Below are positions 1 through 8,839 of a stretch of 64,000 nucleotides of DNA, one piece after another. Position numbers and translations under genes: made by a program. The DNA is from an uncultured Bacilli bacterium. GTDB taxonomy: Bacteria > Bacillota_I > Bacilli_A > RF39 > UBA660. Where the stretch lies: assembly GCA_934167485.1 (NCBI GenBank), contig CAKPKL010000004.1, forward strand, positions 69,704-133,703, written 5' to 3'. The stretch's first letter is position 1; each line of letters starts with the position of its first letter. The notes beneath the pieces are model-generated. The model saw only the letters and a program-made list of their open reading frames with translations. It searched no databases and had not been told where the DNA came from.

Positions 1-563
1 ACTATATTAAGACATATAGAATTTACTGGACAAAAATATCCAAGTCCTAAAGCTAAAAATAGTGGAAATTCTTTAGCCTTACCTATAAGTGTACTTTTAT
101 GAGTTAAATTACTATAATTTAATTTATATTTTAAATTTATTAAAGCTATAATGCCTTCTCCTAATATAGGTATTATAAATAAAGGATTAATTATAGTAAG
201 ATCAATGCCTAACATTATAGCAAACACTTTATCAGTTACTTGATCTAGCTGTTTACCATATTCACTAGTACTATTTGTTTTTCTTGCTACGATGCCATCA
301 AAAAAATCAGTAGAACCTCCAAGTATAGTAATAATGCCAGCTGCAGTAAATAAAGGCAACACATTAGTAAGTACTGCTATGGTAGATAATATAATTGCTA
401 TAAAAGGAGTTAATAATCTAGCAAACGTTAGTGAATTAGCTAATTCTTTTTTTCTAGAATCTTTAGATTTTAAGTTTTTAAACATTTTTCTAGTACCTTG
501 TTTAAATTTTCTTAAATAAGCTTTTCCCTCAGTTTTAAAGTTTTTTATTGCTTGTTTATCCAT
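1..563 (-). CDS. pgsA: CDP-alcohol phosphatidyltransferase, PgsA-like (3' end outside window)
   Basis: Only the first 187 codons are visible; the gene runs off the left edge. The protein has a basic, soluble N-terminus of about 45 residues, then membrane segments. The complete CDP-alcohol phosphotransferase signature D-x2-DG-x2-AR-x8-G-x3-D-x3-D is present (begins DFFDGIVARK). The family transfers phosphatidyl groups from CDP-diacylglycerol to an alcohol in the membrane; phosphatidylglycerophosphate synthesis is the usual job of this branch in Firmicutes. The ATG at 563-561 is preceded by an AAGGTGAG ribosome site. The basic N-terminal extension is longer than in typical PgsA, so another alcohol acceptor is possible. 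The gene is divergent from spoIIP. Confidence 0.85.
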   Translation of the reverse strand, partial: MDKQAIKNFKTEGKAYLRKFKQGTRKMFKNLKSKDSRKKELANSLTFARLLTPFIAIILSTIAVLTNVLPLFTAAGIITILGGSTDFFDGIVARKTNSTSEYGKQLDQVTDKVFAIMLGIDLTIINPLFIIPILGEGIIALINLKYKLNYSNLTHKSTLIGKAKEFPLFLALGLGYFCPVNSICLNI

Positions 564-646
564 AAAAACCTCACCTTGTTCATTTATTTTAACATATTTA
601 ACTAAAAAGTCAACATATTTTCTTTTGCTATCAATATAATTAATTA

Positions 647-691
647 GGAAATGATAGTGTTTAACAATTTTGTTTATCATTTCCTTTTTTT
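647..691 (+). terminator. Intrinsic terminator in the pgsA-spoIIP divergent gap
   Basis: A perfect 10-bp stem (GGAAATGATA at 647-656 with TATCATTTCC at 675-684) is followed by seven T. It points rightward, yet no rightward gene precedes it in the window. A TTGACA hexamer (690-695) overlaps the end of the T run and could be the -35 of spoIIP, but the best -10 (TAATGT, 712-717) is poor. Confidence 0.65.
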
Positions 692-738
692 GACAATAAA
701 TATATGTATTTTAATGTATATTATAATAGGTGATTAGT

Positions 739-1674
739 ATGAGCAAACGATTTAAGAGAAAAAGAAGTATAAAATTAAATAAAGTTATATTTTTAGTAAT
801 ATTAATAATAGTTTTTTTGGTAATTAAATCACTTATAAGTAAAATAAGTATTAAGCAACTTGATAACAATCTATTAAATACTATTCTAAATAATTCAAAT
901 AATTATAATAAAGAGAATTATGCAGGTAAAATATCACTATATGTTAAAAATAGTTTATTTAATAATCCTGTAGAATTACTAAATTTACAATTAAAATTAG
1001 AAAAGAAAAAAGAACAAAAAGAACAAGTTAATTTAATGTATCAAAAAAATGAATTGCCACTTATTTATATTTATAATTCTCATCAAGGTGAAGAATATTC
1101 TTATAAATATTTAGAAGATTACAATATAGTACCTAATGTACTTATTGCAGATTCTATGTTAAAAGATAAACTTGAGAGTATTGGGATAAAAACAGTAATT
1201 GAAGAAGCTAATATATTGGAATATATGAAAAATAATAATTTAAATCATGCTGGAAGTTATATTGCAAGTCGAGTGTTTTTAGAAAGCGCCATAAATAATT
1301 ACCCATCAGTAAGATTATTTATAGATTTACATAGAGATGCCGCACCGCATAATGCAACTACAGTAAACATTGATGGTAAGGAATGTGCTAAAATTTTATT
1401 TGTAATAGGATTAGAATATGATACCTATCAAAATAATTTGGAAATAGTAACAAAGATTAATAATATAATTCTAGAAAAATATCCATCGCTTACACGAGGT
1501 ATTATGAAAAAAGAAGGTTATGGTGTAAATGGAGTATATAATCAAGATTTAAAGGAAAATGTTATTTTAATTGAAATAGGTGGTAATGAAAATAATATTG
1601 AAGAGGTAAATAATACATTAGATTTAGTAGCGCATGTTATAGGAGAGTATATAAATGAAAAAGAAGAAAAGTAA
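739..1674 (+). CDS. spoIIP: Stage II sporulation protein P (SpoIIP), cell-wall hydrolase
   Basis: SpoIIP is the amidase/endopeptidase that, with SpoIID and SpoIIM, strips septal peptidoglycan so the mother cell can engulf the forespore. The protein has a basic N-terminus, one membrane anchor (about residues 15-35) and a C-terminal catalytic domain. Family motifs are visible: IYIYNSHQGEEY, FIDLHRDA and LIEIGGNENNIEEV, which contain the expected His and Glu metal ligands. At about 311 residues it is somewhat shorter than the 400-residue Bacillus protein, the linker being shortened. I start at ATG 739 because AGGTGATT lies just before it; the in-frame GTG at 730 is part of that ribosome site. 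It overlaps the next gene by 20 bp. Confidence 0.95.
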   Translation: MSKRFKRKRSIKLNKVIFLVILIIVFLVIKSLISKISIKQLDNNLLNTILNNSNNYNKENYAGKISLYVKNSLFNNPVELLNLQLKLEKKKEQKEQVNLMYQKNELPLIYIYNSHQGEEYSYKYLEDYNIVPNVLIADSMLKDKLESIGIKTVIEEANILEYMKNNNLNHAGSYIASRVFLESAINNYPSVRLFIDLHRDAAPHNATTVNIDGKECAKILFVIGLEYDTYQNNLEIVTKINNIILEKYPSLTRGIMKKEGYGVNGVYNQDLKENVILIEIGGNENNIEEVNNTLDLVAHVIGEYINEKEEK

Positions 1675-1987
1675 CAAGATATTTAAATTTATATTTATGG
1701 TATTAATTATGAGTTTTTTAGTAATATATTTATCAGAAATGGCTGGGTATTATGAGTATAAAAATTATCAAAAAAAAGAACTTACTGAAGAACAAATTAG
1801 AAAGTTTGAAGAAGATGTAAAAAATGGAGTTGAAGTAGATTTAAATGATTATTTAGCAACCAATGATAAATCATATTATAATAATTTATCTAAAATGACT
1901 AGTAAATTATCAGATGGAATAAGTAATGCGGTAAAAAAAGGAGTAGAGAATACTTTTAAATTTTTATCTAAAATAGTTGATGAATAA
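1655..1987 (+). CDS. Small membrane-anchored protein translated with spoIIP
   Basis: Unrecognised 110-residue protein. It has a lysine-rich N-terminus, one hydrophobic segment (about residues 10-28) and a charged, probably helical extracytoplasmic part. It overlaps the 3' end of spoIIP by 20 bp in another frame and an AGGAGAG ribosome site lies inside spoIIP, so translational coupling is likely. The operon position suggests a sporulation or envelope role, but no motif shows a function. Confidence 0.75.
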   Translation: MKKKKSNKIFKFIFMVLIMSFLVIYLSEMAGYYEYKNYQKKELTEEQIRKFEEDVKNGVEVDLNDYLATNDKSYYNNLSKMTSKLSDGISNAVKKGVENTFKFLSKIVDE

Positions 1988-2020
1988 AGGGATGAGTGTT
2001 ATAATTAAATTGGTGATAAT

Positions 2021-2410
2021 ATGGAATTATTAAAAAGAGAAAATTGGTGGATATGGCTATTGTTACTATTATTTTCAAGTGGTAGCAGTATTATCGCACT
2101 TTCTGCACTTCTTAATTTATTTGATAAAGATGCCTGGTATGCGAAATGGTATTATTGGGTAATAGGACTATTATTATTTGTTTTTCCATTTTTTATTATG
2201 ATATCTGTATTTTATATAGAAATGACTTGCAAAGTAGCTTATAAATTAAATGTTAAAGGTAGTGAATATTATTTATCTCCTTATATTTGGTTAATACTTA
2301 TAATAATACCTTTTATAGGATGGTTAGGGTTTATAGTATTCTTTTTGTATTTAAACATTGCAATATTATTAAATTTATACAAAGGATATGGAGAAAAACA
2401 TATTAAATAA
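2021..2410 (+). CDS. Small multi-spanning membrane protein
   Basis: Unrecognised 129-residue protein with three or four hydrophobic segments (about residues 10-32, 43-66, 86-118), rich in Trp, Tyr and Phe. GGTGAT precedes the ATG. It follows the spoIIP pair by 33 bp and ends in a short hairpin terminator, so it probably closes that transcription unit. It lacks recognisable catalytic motifs. Confidence 0.7.
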   Translation: MELLKRENWWIWLLLLLFSSGSSIIALSALLNLFDKDAWYAKWYYWVIGLLLFVFPFFIMISVFYIEMTCKVAYKLNVKGSEYYLSPYIWLILIIIPFIGWLGFIVFFLYLNIAILLNLYKGYGEKHIK

Positions 2411-2433
2411 GGACTTGGTTTTAGTCTTTTTTT
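2410..2433 (+). terminator. Short terminator after the spoIIP operon
   Basis: A 6-bp stem with one G-U pair (2410-2415 with 2423-2428), a 7-nt loop and a run of seven T. It begins at the last base of the preceding stop codon. Confidence 0.55.
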
Positions 2434-2447
2434 GACCAGAGGTAGTT

Positions 2448-3335
2448 ATGAATTTAAAAGATGAATTTATTGAATATAGAAATACTTTAGATTTACCAGG
2501 TGATATTACATTTGGTATAGAAATTGAATATGAAAATATTAAAAAAGATTATATGGATTATTATATTTATGATTTAAAACAAAATAAAATTATTGGTGAT
2601 TGGAAAAATAAAGAAGAAATTGATATATCAGAGTATGATAGTAAAGGTAATCTTATAAATGGTGAGGTTACATCTCCAATACTTACTGATAATATTAATT
2701 CCTGGAAAGAATTAAAAAAAGTAGTAGAAGTCATTGATAAAAATAATGGTATTATAACTGATAGGTGTGGTACCCATATAAATATAGGAGCTCAGATTAT
2801 GGGTGGTAATTCTATTTATTGGAGAAACTTTTTATTGTTATGGATTTTATATGAGGATGAAATATATAAGTTTTGTAGTGGAGAGTTTTCTATGGTTAGA
2901 AAAAGAAAAAAGACAATAGATCCCATATCAAGTTCATTAGATATTAGTAAAATTTTAGATGTAAAAGAACCTTCTGCTAATTACATTTATTATATTACAG
3001 ATGCATTATTAGATAAAACACATGATATATCTTTAAAAAATGTATATAGTTATTGTTTTAATAAGGACAATGTCATAGAATTTAGATTACCAAATGGAAC
3101 AATAAAAGAAGAAATAATACAAAATTATATTAATTTTTTTGCAAAATTTTTAATAGTCAGTAAAAAAGAACTTGATATAGATAAAATTTTATATAATATT
3201 AAAAATAATATACGTGATAATTCTTTATGTGATTATGTTTTTGAAGAAGAAATTGATAAGCAAAATTTTTTAATACAAGCATCAAAACAAAATAAAGTGT
3301 ATAGTAAAAAATTACCTTCTCATTTACACTTTTAA
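2448..3335 (+). CDS. Amidoligase-family protein (glutamine synthetase/GCS-like fold)
   Basis: A 295-residue protein matching the putative amidoligase family, enzymes of the glutamine synthetase/gamma-glutamylcysteine ligase fold predicted to form amide bonds using ATP. Recognisable blocks are GIEIEYENI near residue 23 (acidic metal site), GEVTSPIL near 68, RCGTHINIGAQ near 107 and VIEFRLPNGT near 208. These match the Glu, His and Arg active-site scaffold. The substrate is unknown; proposed roles for the family include peptide or cell-wall modification and tagging. It sits alone between the spoIIP unit and murG, which gives weak support for an envelope link. Confidence 0.75.
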   Translation: MNLKDEFIEYRNTLDLPGDITFGIEIEYENIKKDYMDYYIYDLKQNKIIGDWKNKEEIDISEYDSKGNLINGEVTSPILTDNINSWKELKKVVEVIDKNNGIITDRCGTHINIGAQIMGGNSIYWRNFLLLWILYEDEIYKFCSGEFSMVRKRKKTIDPISSSLDISKILDVKEPSANYIYYITDALLDKTHDISLKNVYSYCFNKDNVIEFRLPNGTIKEEIIQNYINFFAKFLIVSKKELDIDKILYNIKNNIRDNSLCDYVFEEEIDKQNFLIQASKQNKVYSKKLPSHLHF

Positions 3336-3400
3336 CAGTTTTAATTTCTAATAATATTTATAATTGAATATAATTATGGTATAATAAAGTAGGTGATAAC

Positions 3401-4489
3401 ATGAGAGTTGTTATAAGTGCTGGAGGAACAGGAGGACATATATATCCTGCTCTTGCTATAATAAATAAAATAAAAGAAAAAGAACCTAATAGTGAATTTT
3501 TATATATTGGCACTCATAATAGAATGGAAAAAGATATAGTACCAAAATATAATATTCCTTTTAAATCTATAGAAATATATGGCTTTAATAGAAAACATAT
3601 ATTAAAAAATTTTAAAACTATTAAATGCATGATTAAATCAAAAAGGGAAGTAACTAAAATAATTAAAGAATTTAAACCAGACATAGCAATTGGTGTTGGT
3701 GGTTATGTAACAGTGCCGGTTATTTCAGCCGCACATAGCTTAGGCATTAAAACATTTATACATGAACAAAATAGTATAGCTGGAAAAGCTAATAAAGCTT
3801 TAGCTAGATATGCTGATTTAATTGGTGTATCATTTAAAAGTAGTTTAAATGATTTTGATTCTAAAAAAGTTATATTTACTGGTAATCCTTGTAGTGAGGA
3901 AGCTATAAATAAAAAAGAAATAAAAAAAGAGTTTTTTGGGTTTGATAACAATAAAAAATTAGTTTTGATAGTAATGGGATCTTTAGGAGCAGCAGAAGTA
4001 AATTCTTATTTAAAAGAAAATTTAAGTAAGTTTAAAGGTAAAGATTACCAAGTATTATATGTATCAGGTAAGTCAAGTTATGATAGTGTTAAAGATTTAA
4101 ATTTACCTAGTAATGTAAAAATAGTTCCTTATATTGATAATTTAACTGGTATTATGAAAAATACGGATTTAATGGTTACGCGTGCTGGGGCAAGCACTTT
4201 AAGTGAGGTAATCGCACTTGGTGTACCTTCTATTTTAATACCTAGTCCATATGTTCCTAATAATCATCAATATAAGAATGCTATGGACTTAGTAAATGCA
4301 AAAGCTGCTGATATAATAGAAGAAAAAGATTTAAAAAATGATATACTAATTGATAAAATAGATATTATTATATCTTCTTCTATTAAACTTTATGAAATGA
4401 AAAATAATTTAAGTGGTTTAGATGTTGATAAGAGTGCCTCTATTATTTATGATAATATTAAAAAATTGATAGATGGGAAGAGTTTATGA
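3401..4489 (+). CDS. murG: UDP-GlcNAc:lipid I N-acetylglucosaminyltransferase MurG
   Basis: MurG makes lipid II by adding GlcNAc to lipid I on the inner face of the membrane. The N-terminal glycine-rich loop SAGGTGGHIYPALA and the C-terminal TRAGASTLSEVIALGVPSI segment are diagnostic. The length, 362 residues, is normal for the family. The ATG has AGGTGATAAC upstream and a TATAAT box lies at about 3378. The stop overlaps the murB start (ATGA), so murG, murB and divIB form a compact peptidoglycan and division operon. Confidence 0.97.
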   Translation: MRVVISAGGTGGHIYPALAIINKIKEKEPNSEFLYIGTHNRMEKDIVPKYNIPFKSIEIYGFNRKHILKNFKTIKCMIKSKREVTKIIKEFKPDIAIGVGGYVTVPVISAAHSLGIKTFIHEQNSIAGKANKALARYADLIGVSFKSSLNDFDSKKVIFTGNPCSEEAINKKEIKKEFFGFDNNKKLVLIVMGSLGAAEVNSYLKENLSKFKGKDYQVLYVSGKSSYDSVKDLNLPSNVKIVPYIDNLTGIMKNTDLMVTRAGASTLSEVIALGVPSILIPSPYVPNNHQYKNAMDLVNAKAADIIEEKDLKNDILIDKIDIIISSSIKLYEMKNNLSGLDVDKSASIIYDNIKKLIDGKSL

Positions 4490-5382
4490 ATATAATAAAA
4501 AACATTAAAAATCTTCATGTTGGAAAAGTTATTGATAATGCTTTAATGAGTGATTACACAACTTATAAAGTTGGTGGTAAAGTAATTTGTGTAGTAATAC
4601 CTGAAGATGAAGATTCGTTAATTAGATTGTTAAAATATTTAAGAAAGAACAATATAAAGAATAAAGTATTAGGTAATGGTTCTAATGTCATTTTTAATAA
4701 TTCTGGGTATGATGGTGTTATTATTAAATTAGATAATTTTAATAATATTAATATAATAAATAACAAAGTTATTGTAGGTGCTGGATGCATGTTAAATAAA
4801 TTAGCTCTTCGCGTATCTAGATTAGGTCTTACTGGTATGGAGTTTGCTGCTGGTATTCCTGGCACTGTAGGTGGAGCTGTTTTTATGAATGCAGGTGCTT
4901 ACAAAAGTGATATGGGATATATAGTTACAAGTGTTAAAGTTTTAACTCCTGAATATACTATAAAGACTTTATATAATAAGGATTTAGATTTTCATTATAG
5001 AACATCTTTCTTACAAAAGAATCCTTTATATATATGTTTAGAAGCAACAATTACACTTATTAAAGGTAATACTGATGATATGATGGAAATAATAAATGAG
5101 AGAAAAAGAAGAAGAATGGAATCTCAACCATTAGAATATCCAAGTGCTGGTTCAGTATTTAGAAATCCAGATGGTGATTTTGCAGGAAGGTTAATAGAAG
5201 AATTAGGCTATAAAGGAAAATGTCTTGGTGGAGCTAAAGTAAGTGAAAAGCATGCTAACTTTATAATTAATAATGGAAATGCTACAGGAGAAGATATAAA
5301 AGAATTAATAACTGAAATAAGAAATGATGTAAAGAAAAAATATAATATAGAATTAAAAGTAGAACAAGAATTTGTAGAATAA
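4486..5382 (+). CDS. murB: UDP-N-acetylenolpyruvoylglucosamine reductase MurB
   Basis: MurB is the FAD- and NADPH-dependent enzyme that completes UDP-MurNAc in the cytoplasm. The FAD-binding part shows GNGSNVIF and PGTVGGAVFMNAGAY. The catalytic Ser lies in PSAGSVFRNP and the C-terminal Glu in the VEQEF region. At 298 residues it is the short form usual in Firmicutes. It overlaps murG by 4 bp and is followed after 9 bp by divIB. Confidence 0.97.
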   Translation: MNIIKNIKNLHVGKVIDNALMSDYTTYKVGGKVICVVIPEDEDSLIRLLKYLRKNNIKNKVLGNGSNVIFNNSGYDGVIIKLDNFNNINIINNKVIVGAGCMLNKLALRVSRLGLTGMEFAAGIPGTVGGAVFMNAGAYKSDMGYIVTSVKVLTPEYTIKTLYNKDLDFHYRTSFLQKNPLYICLEATITLIKGNTDDMMEIINERKRRRMESQPLEYPSAGSVFRNPDGDFAGRLIEELGYKGKCLGGAKVSEKHANFIINNGNATGEDIKELITEIRNDVKKKYNIELKVEQEFVE

Positions 5383-5391
5383 GGTGATTTG

Positions 5392-6081
5392 ATGGCTAAA
5401 AAAAGGTGTAAAAAACATAAAAAAAAGATAAATAAAAGACGAATCTTAATATTTTTAGCCATAGTATTATTTATAGTATTCTTCTTTTATAAATTATTTA
5501 CTGTAAATATTAGCAATATTTATATAGAAGGTAATAAATACTTTAGTGATCAAAAAATAATAGATATTGCTGGTTTAAACAACTATCCAAATTCATTAGA
5601 AAATTTATCTTATCTAATAGAGAATAAATTAGAAAAAAATAAATATATTTTATCAAGTAAGGTTCATAAAAATATTTTTCTTAATAAAGTATATATATCT
5701 ATAAAAGAAAATTACCCATTATTTTATTATAAAATAGAAGATAAAACTGTTTTATATAATGGAGATAAAGTTGATGATAAATTTATAAGTACAGTTGTAA
5801 TTAATAGTATACCAAATACTATATATGATAAGTTTTTAAAAAGTATGGAAGAATTAAATTTAGATATATTGACTAGAATATCTGAAATAGAATATAAACC
5901 AAATGATGTAGATCAAGAGCGATTTTTTCTTATTATGAATGATGGTAATTATGTATATTTGACATTATATAAATTTAATAATATGAATAAGTATTTGAAT
6001 ATAATTAAGACCTTTGAAAATAAAAAAGGAATCTTATATTTAGATAGTGGGGAATACTTTGATGTATTTGATGAAAACTAA
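5392..6081 (+). CDS. ftsQ: Cell division protein FtsQ/DivIB (POTRA domain)
   Basis: Bitopic divisome protein: very basic cytoplasmic tail (about 20 residues), one membrane segment (about residues 22-40), then a POTRA domain starting VNISNIYIEGNKYFSD and a beta domain. It bridges early and late divisome proteins at the septum. At 229 residues it is shorter than Bacillus DivIB. I use ATG 5392 rather than the overlapping TTG at 5389, because AAGGTGA lies at the right distance. Sequence identity in this family is low, so the call rests on architecture plus position after murG-murB. Confidence 0.85.
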   Translation: MAKKRCKKHKKKINKRRILIFLAIVLFIVFFFYKLFTVNISNIYIEGNKYFSDQKIIDIAGLNNYPNSLENLSYLIENKLEKNKYILSSKVHKNIFLNKVYISIKENYPLFYYKIEDKTVLYNGDKVDDKFISTVVINSIPNTIYDKFLKSMEELNLDILTRISEIEYKPNDVDQERFFLIMNDGNYVYLTLYKFNNMNKYLNIIKTFENKKGILYLDSGEYFDVFDEN

Positions 6082-6112
6082 AAAATATATAAGTAATTTA
6101 TATATTTTTTTT
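6080..6112 (+). terminator. All-AT terminator after divIB
   Basis: A 13-bp stem made only of A and T (6080-6092 with 6098-6110) runs into eight T. It separates the murG-murB-divIB unit from nusB. Confidence 0.65.
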
Positions 6113-6145
6113 GTATTTTATTGTATAATGTTTATGGGTGAGATT

Positions 6146-6562
6146 ATGGAACAATTAACACGTAGTGAACTTAGAAAAAATATTATGACTATTTTGTATC
6201 AAATAAATGTTTATGATTCAAATAAAGTGGAATATAATGTAGAGGATATTATTAAAGAAGTTAATCCTATAGATAATGAATTTGTTAAAGATATAGTGTA
6301 TGGAGTTATAACTCATATAGATGAATTAGATAGTATAGCTAATAGTTATTTAAATAAATGGACTATAAATAGATTAGGCAATACTGATCAATCAATTCTT
6401 AGAATGGGTATTTATGAATTATTATACACTAATACTCCGGATATAGTTGTAATAAATGAAGCTGTTGAACTTGCTAAACTATATAGTGATGATGATGTTA
6501 AAAATATGATTAATGGTGTACTTGATAAAGTATATCATAATAAGGTAGACCATCATGAATAA
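6146..6562 (+). CDS. nusB: Transcription antitermination factor NusB
   Basis: NusB is a small all-helical protein that joins NusE (S10) on boxA RNA for rRNA antitermination. The 138-residue product begins EQLTRSELR and contains the conserved IDELDSIANSYL, LNKWTINRLGNTDQSILRMGIYEL and INEAVELAKLYS blocks. GGGTGAG precedes ATG 6146; in-frame ATGs further upstream would run through the divIB terminator and are rejected. It overlaps xseA by 8 bp. The nusB-xseA-xseB-spoIVB order matches Bacillus, without folD, ispA, dxs or recN. Confidence 0.95.
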   Translation: MEQLTRSELRKNIMTILYQINVYDSNKVEYNVEDIIKEVNPIDNEFVKDIVYGVITHIDELDSIANSYLNKWTINRLGNTDQSILRMGIYELLYTNTPDIVVINEAVELAKLYSDDDVKNMINGVLDKVYHNKVDHHE

Positions 6563-7823
6563 CAAATATCTAAGTGTAAGTGCGATTACTAGGTATTTAA
6601 AAGCTAAATTTGATAGTGATGACAACTTGAGAGTGGTATTTTTGAAAGGTGAAATATCTAATATAAAATATCATACTACTGGTCATCTTTATTTTTCTAT
6701 AAAAGATGAAACAAGTAAAATAAATGCAATTATGTTTTCTAGTAGTGCAAAAAAGCTTTTATTTAAACCGGTAGACGGTTCTAAAGTATTAGTTACAGGT
6801 AGAATTAGTGTATATGAAGCAACAGGTGGATATCAAATATATGTAGATGAAATGCAAGAAGATGGTGTTGGAAATCTTTATATTGCTTTTGAGAAATTAA
6901 AAAAAGATTTAGCTCGTGAAGGATTATTTGATCAAAAATATAAAAAACCAATACCAAAAATACCAAATAGGATAGGTGTTGTAACTGCACCTACAGGTGC
7001 TGCTATAAAAGATATATTATCTACTATTAAAAGAAGATATAACGCTTGTGAGGTAATATTATTTCCATCTCTTGTACAGGGTGATATGGCAAAAGATGAT
7101 ATAGTAAGAAATATTAAACTTGCAGAAAATTATAATTTAGATGTATTAATTGTTGGTAGAGGTGGAGGCTCTATTGAAGATTTATGGCCTTTTAACGAAG
7201 AAATAGTTGCCAGAGCTATATTTGACTGTACTATACCTGTTATAAGCGCTGTAGGGCATGAAATAGACTTTACTATAGCAGATTATGTTGCTGATATGCG
7301 TGCTCCAACACCAACAGGAGCGGCTGAGATGGCAGTTCCTAATGTAAGTGATTTAATTAACTTAGTAAATAATTTAAAAATTAGATTAAACGAAGCGATG
7401 AATAAAAAAGTAAATTATCAAAAACTATATTTAGATTCAATAAAAAATTCTTATGCTCTAAAAAATCCAATGATTATGTATGAGAATAAAAAACAAAAAT
7501 TAGATATATTAATTGATAATTTAAATAAAGTATTAATTAAAAAATACGATAGCGCAAAACATAGATTAGAAATACTTAAAAGCAACTATATTTTAAATAA
7601 TCCTGAATTATTATTAAAGGATAGAGTAACTAAATTAAATTCATTAATAGAAAAATTAGAATTAGTAAATCCATTAGGAGTATTAAAAAGAGGATATTCA
7701 CTTACTTATTTTAATAATAAAGTTATTAAAGATATTAACAAAGTTAAAATAAATGATATGATAAGTGTAAGAATGGAAAATGGAACTATTGATTGTAAAG
7801 TTATTGAAAAAAATAAAAGGTGA
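6555..7823 (+). CDS. xseA: Exodeoxyribonuclease VII large subunit XseA
   Basis: Catalytic subunit of exonuclease VII, which degrades single-stranded DNA to short oligonucleotides. The N-terminal OB fold (residues 1-100) begins YLSVSAITRYLKAKF and includes LKGEISNIKYH. The catalytic core has RIGVVTAPTGAAIKDIL, VGRGGGSIEDLW and SAVGHEIDFTIADYVADMRA followed by the family PTPTGAAE block. A coiled-coil C-terminal third follows. Length (422) is normal. Its partner xseB is not adjacent: an mTERF-like gene sits between them. Confidence 0.97.
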   Translation: MNNKYLSVSAITRYLKAKFDSDDNLRVVFLKGEISNIKYHTTGHLYFSIKDETSKINAIMFSSSAKKLLFKPVDGSKVLVTGRISVYEATGGYQIYVDEMQEDGVGNLYIAFEKLKKDLAREGLFDQKYKKPIPKIPNRIGVVTAPTGAAIKDILSTIKRRYNACEVILFPSLVQGDMAKDDIVRNIKLAENYNLDVLIVGRGGGSIEDLWPFNEEIVARAIFDCTIPVISAVGHEIDFTIADYVADMRAPTPTGAAEMAVPNVSDLINLVNNLKIRLNEAMNKKVNYQKLYLDSIKNSYALKNPMIMYENKKQKLDILIDNLNKVLIKKYDSAKHRLEILKSNYILNNPELLLKDRVTKLNSLIEKLELVNPLGVLKRGYSLTYFNNKVIKDINKVKINDMISVRMENGTIDCKVIEKNKR

Positions 7824-7828
7824 AGTTT

Positions 7829-8839
7829 ATGAATAATTTTAAAAAGTTTTTAATTCAATATGGTTTTAATAATACAGATGCTGATAAAATAATAAATACC
7901 TATTCTTTTGATACTTTTTTTGAGGATACTCTAATAAATCATTCAAAACAAGTAATAGAGTTATTAGATATTATGGGATATAATAAATCATCTATTATTA
8001 AAATTGTTAAATCATTTCCTCAAATATTAGGTCTTGGTTTAAACAATATAAGAAATAAAATTAAATACTTAAAAACTATAGGTCTTTCAGATAGTGATAT
8101 TAATTTAATAATTAAACGATTTCCAGCTATATTTGCATATAATATAAGCAGCATGAATAAAAGAATTAAATTTTTAATAAAATTAGGTTATGAATATAAT
8201 GAAATTCTTAAAATAGTTAAAATTTGTCCAAATATTTTTGGATTTAAAACAGAAAAAATAGAAGAAATTATAAAAACATTTCAAAGATTAGGTTATAATA
8301 ATAACCAAATCATTAAACTTACATCAGCTTCTCCTGCAATTTTAACCTATAGTACTAATAATGTAATAAATAAAGTATTATTTTTAAATAATCTTGGTTA
8401 TAGTAAGGAAGATGTTATAAAAACAACTACTACATTTCCAGCACTTTTTAGTTATAGTCAAGAGAAAATTTCAAAAAAATTTACAGACCTAATTGAACTA
8501 GGATACAGTAGGGAAGATATTTTAATTATGACAAAGAAATTACCTTCAATATATGGTCTTGATATTTATAACATAAAACAAAAAATGGATTTTTATAATG
8601 ACTTAAAAATAAAAATTGATTTTGTGAAATATCCTATGTTATTAATTCAAAGTTTAGAATTAGGTAAAGCAAGATATTCTTTCTATAAAGATAAAGGAAT
8701 AAAAATTGATTCAAATAACTATAGTAAATTGTTTATTAGACAACAACAATTTAAAGATATATATAATATAGACAATAAAACTTTAATGTTTTTATACAAT
8801 GAGGAGGAAGATAATAATGGCAAAAGAATCAAAGTTTGA
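7829..8839 (+). CDS. mTERF-like helical repeat protein between xseA and xseB
   Basis: A 336-residue protein made largely of six tandem 35-residue repeats (residues 49-258, bases 7973-8602). Each begins LGY or a variant, has Pro at position 16 and ends in a leucine/lysine helix; examples are LGYSKEDVIKTTTTFP and LGYSREDILIMTKKLP. A degenerate seventh follows. The proline position and Leu pattern resemble the mTERF fold, known from mitochondrial and plastid nucleic-acid-binding proteins and rare in bacteria. I start at ATG 7829, since AGGTGA at 7818-7823 is the ribosome site; the GTG at 7820 lies inside it. It overlaps xseB by 23 bp. A nucleic-acid-binding role is inferred. Confidence 0.7.
   Translation: MNNFKKFLIQYGFNNTDADKIINTYSFDTFFEDTLINHSKQVIELLDIMGYNKSSIIKIVKSFPQILGLGLNNIRNKIKYLKTIGLSDSDINLIIKRFPAIFAYNISSMNKRIKFLIKLGYEYNEILKIVKICPNIFGFKTEKIEEIIKTFQRLGYNNNQIIKLTSASPAILTYSTNNVINKVLFLNNLGYSKEDVIKTTTTFPALFSYSQEKISKKFTDLIELGYSREDILIMTKKLPSIYGLDIYNIKQKMDFYNDLKIKIDFVKYPMLLIQSLELGKARYSFYKDKGIKIDSNNYSKLFIRQQQFKDIYNIDNKTLMFLYNEEEDNNGKRIKV

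Noticed and set aside
292..519. 75-codon rightward reading frame
   Set aside because: It lies opposite the pgsA-like gene, which has the full catalytic signature and a ribosome site.
730..738. GTG start for spoIIP
   Set aside because: The GTG is part of the AGGTGA ribosome site of ATG 739.
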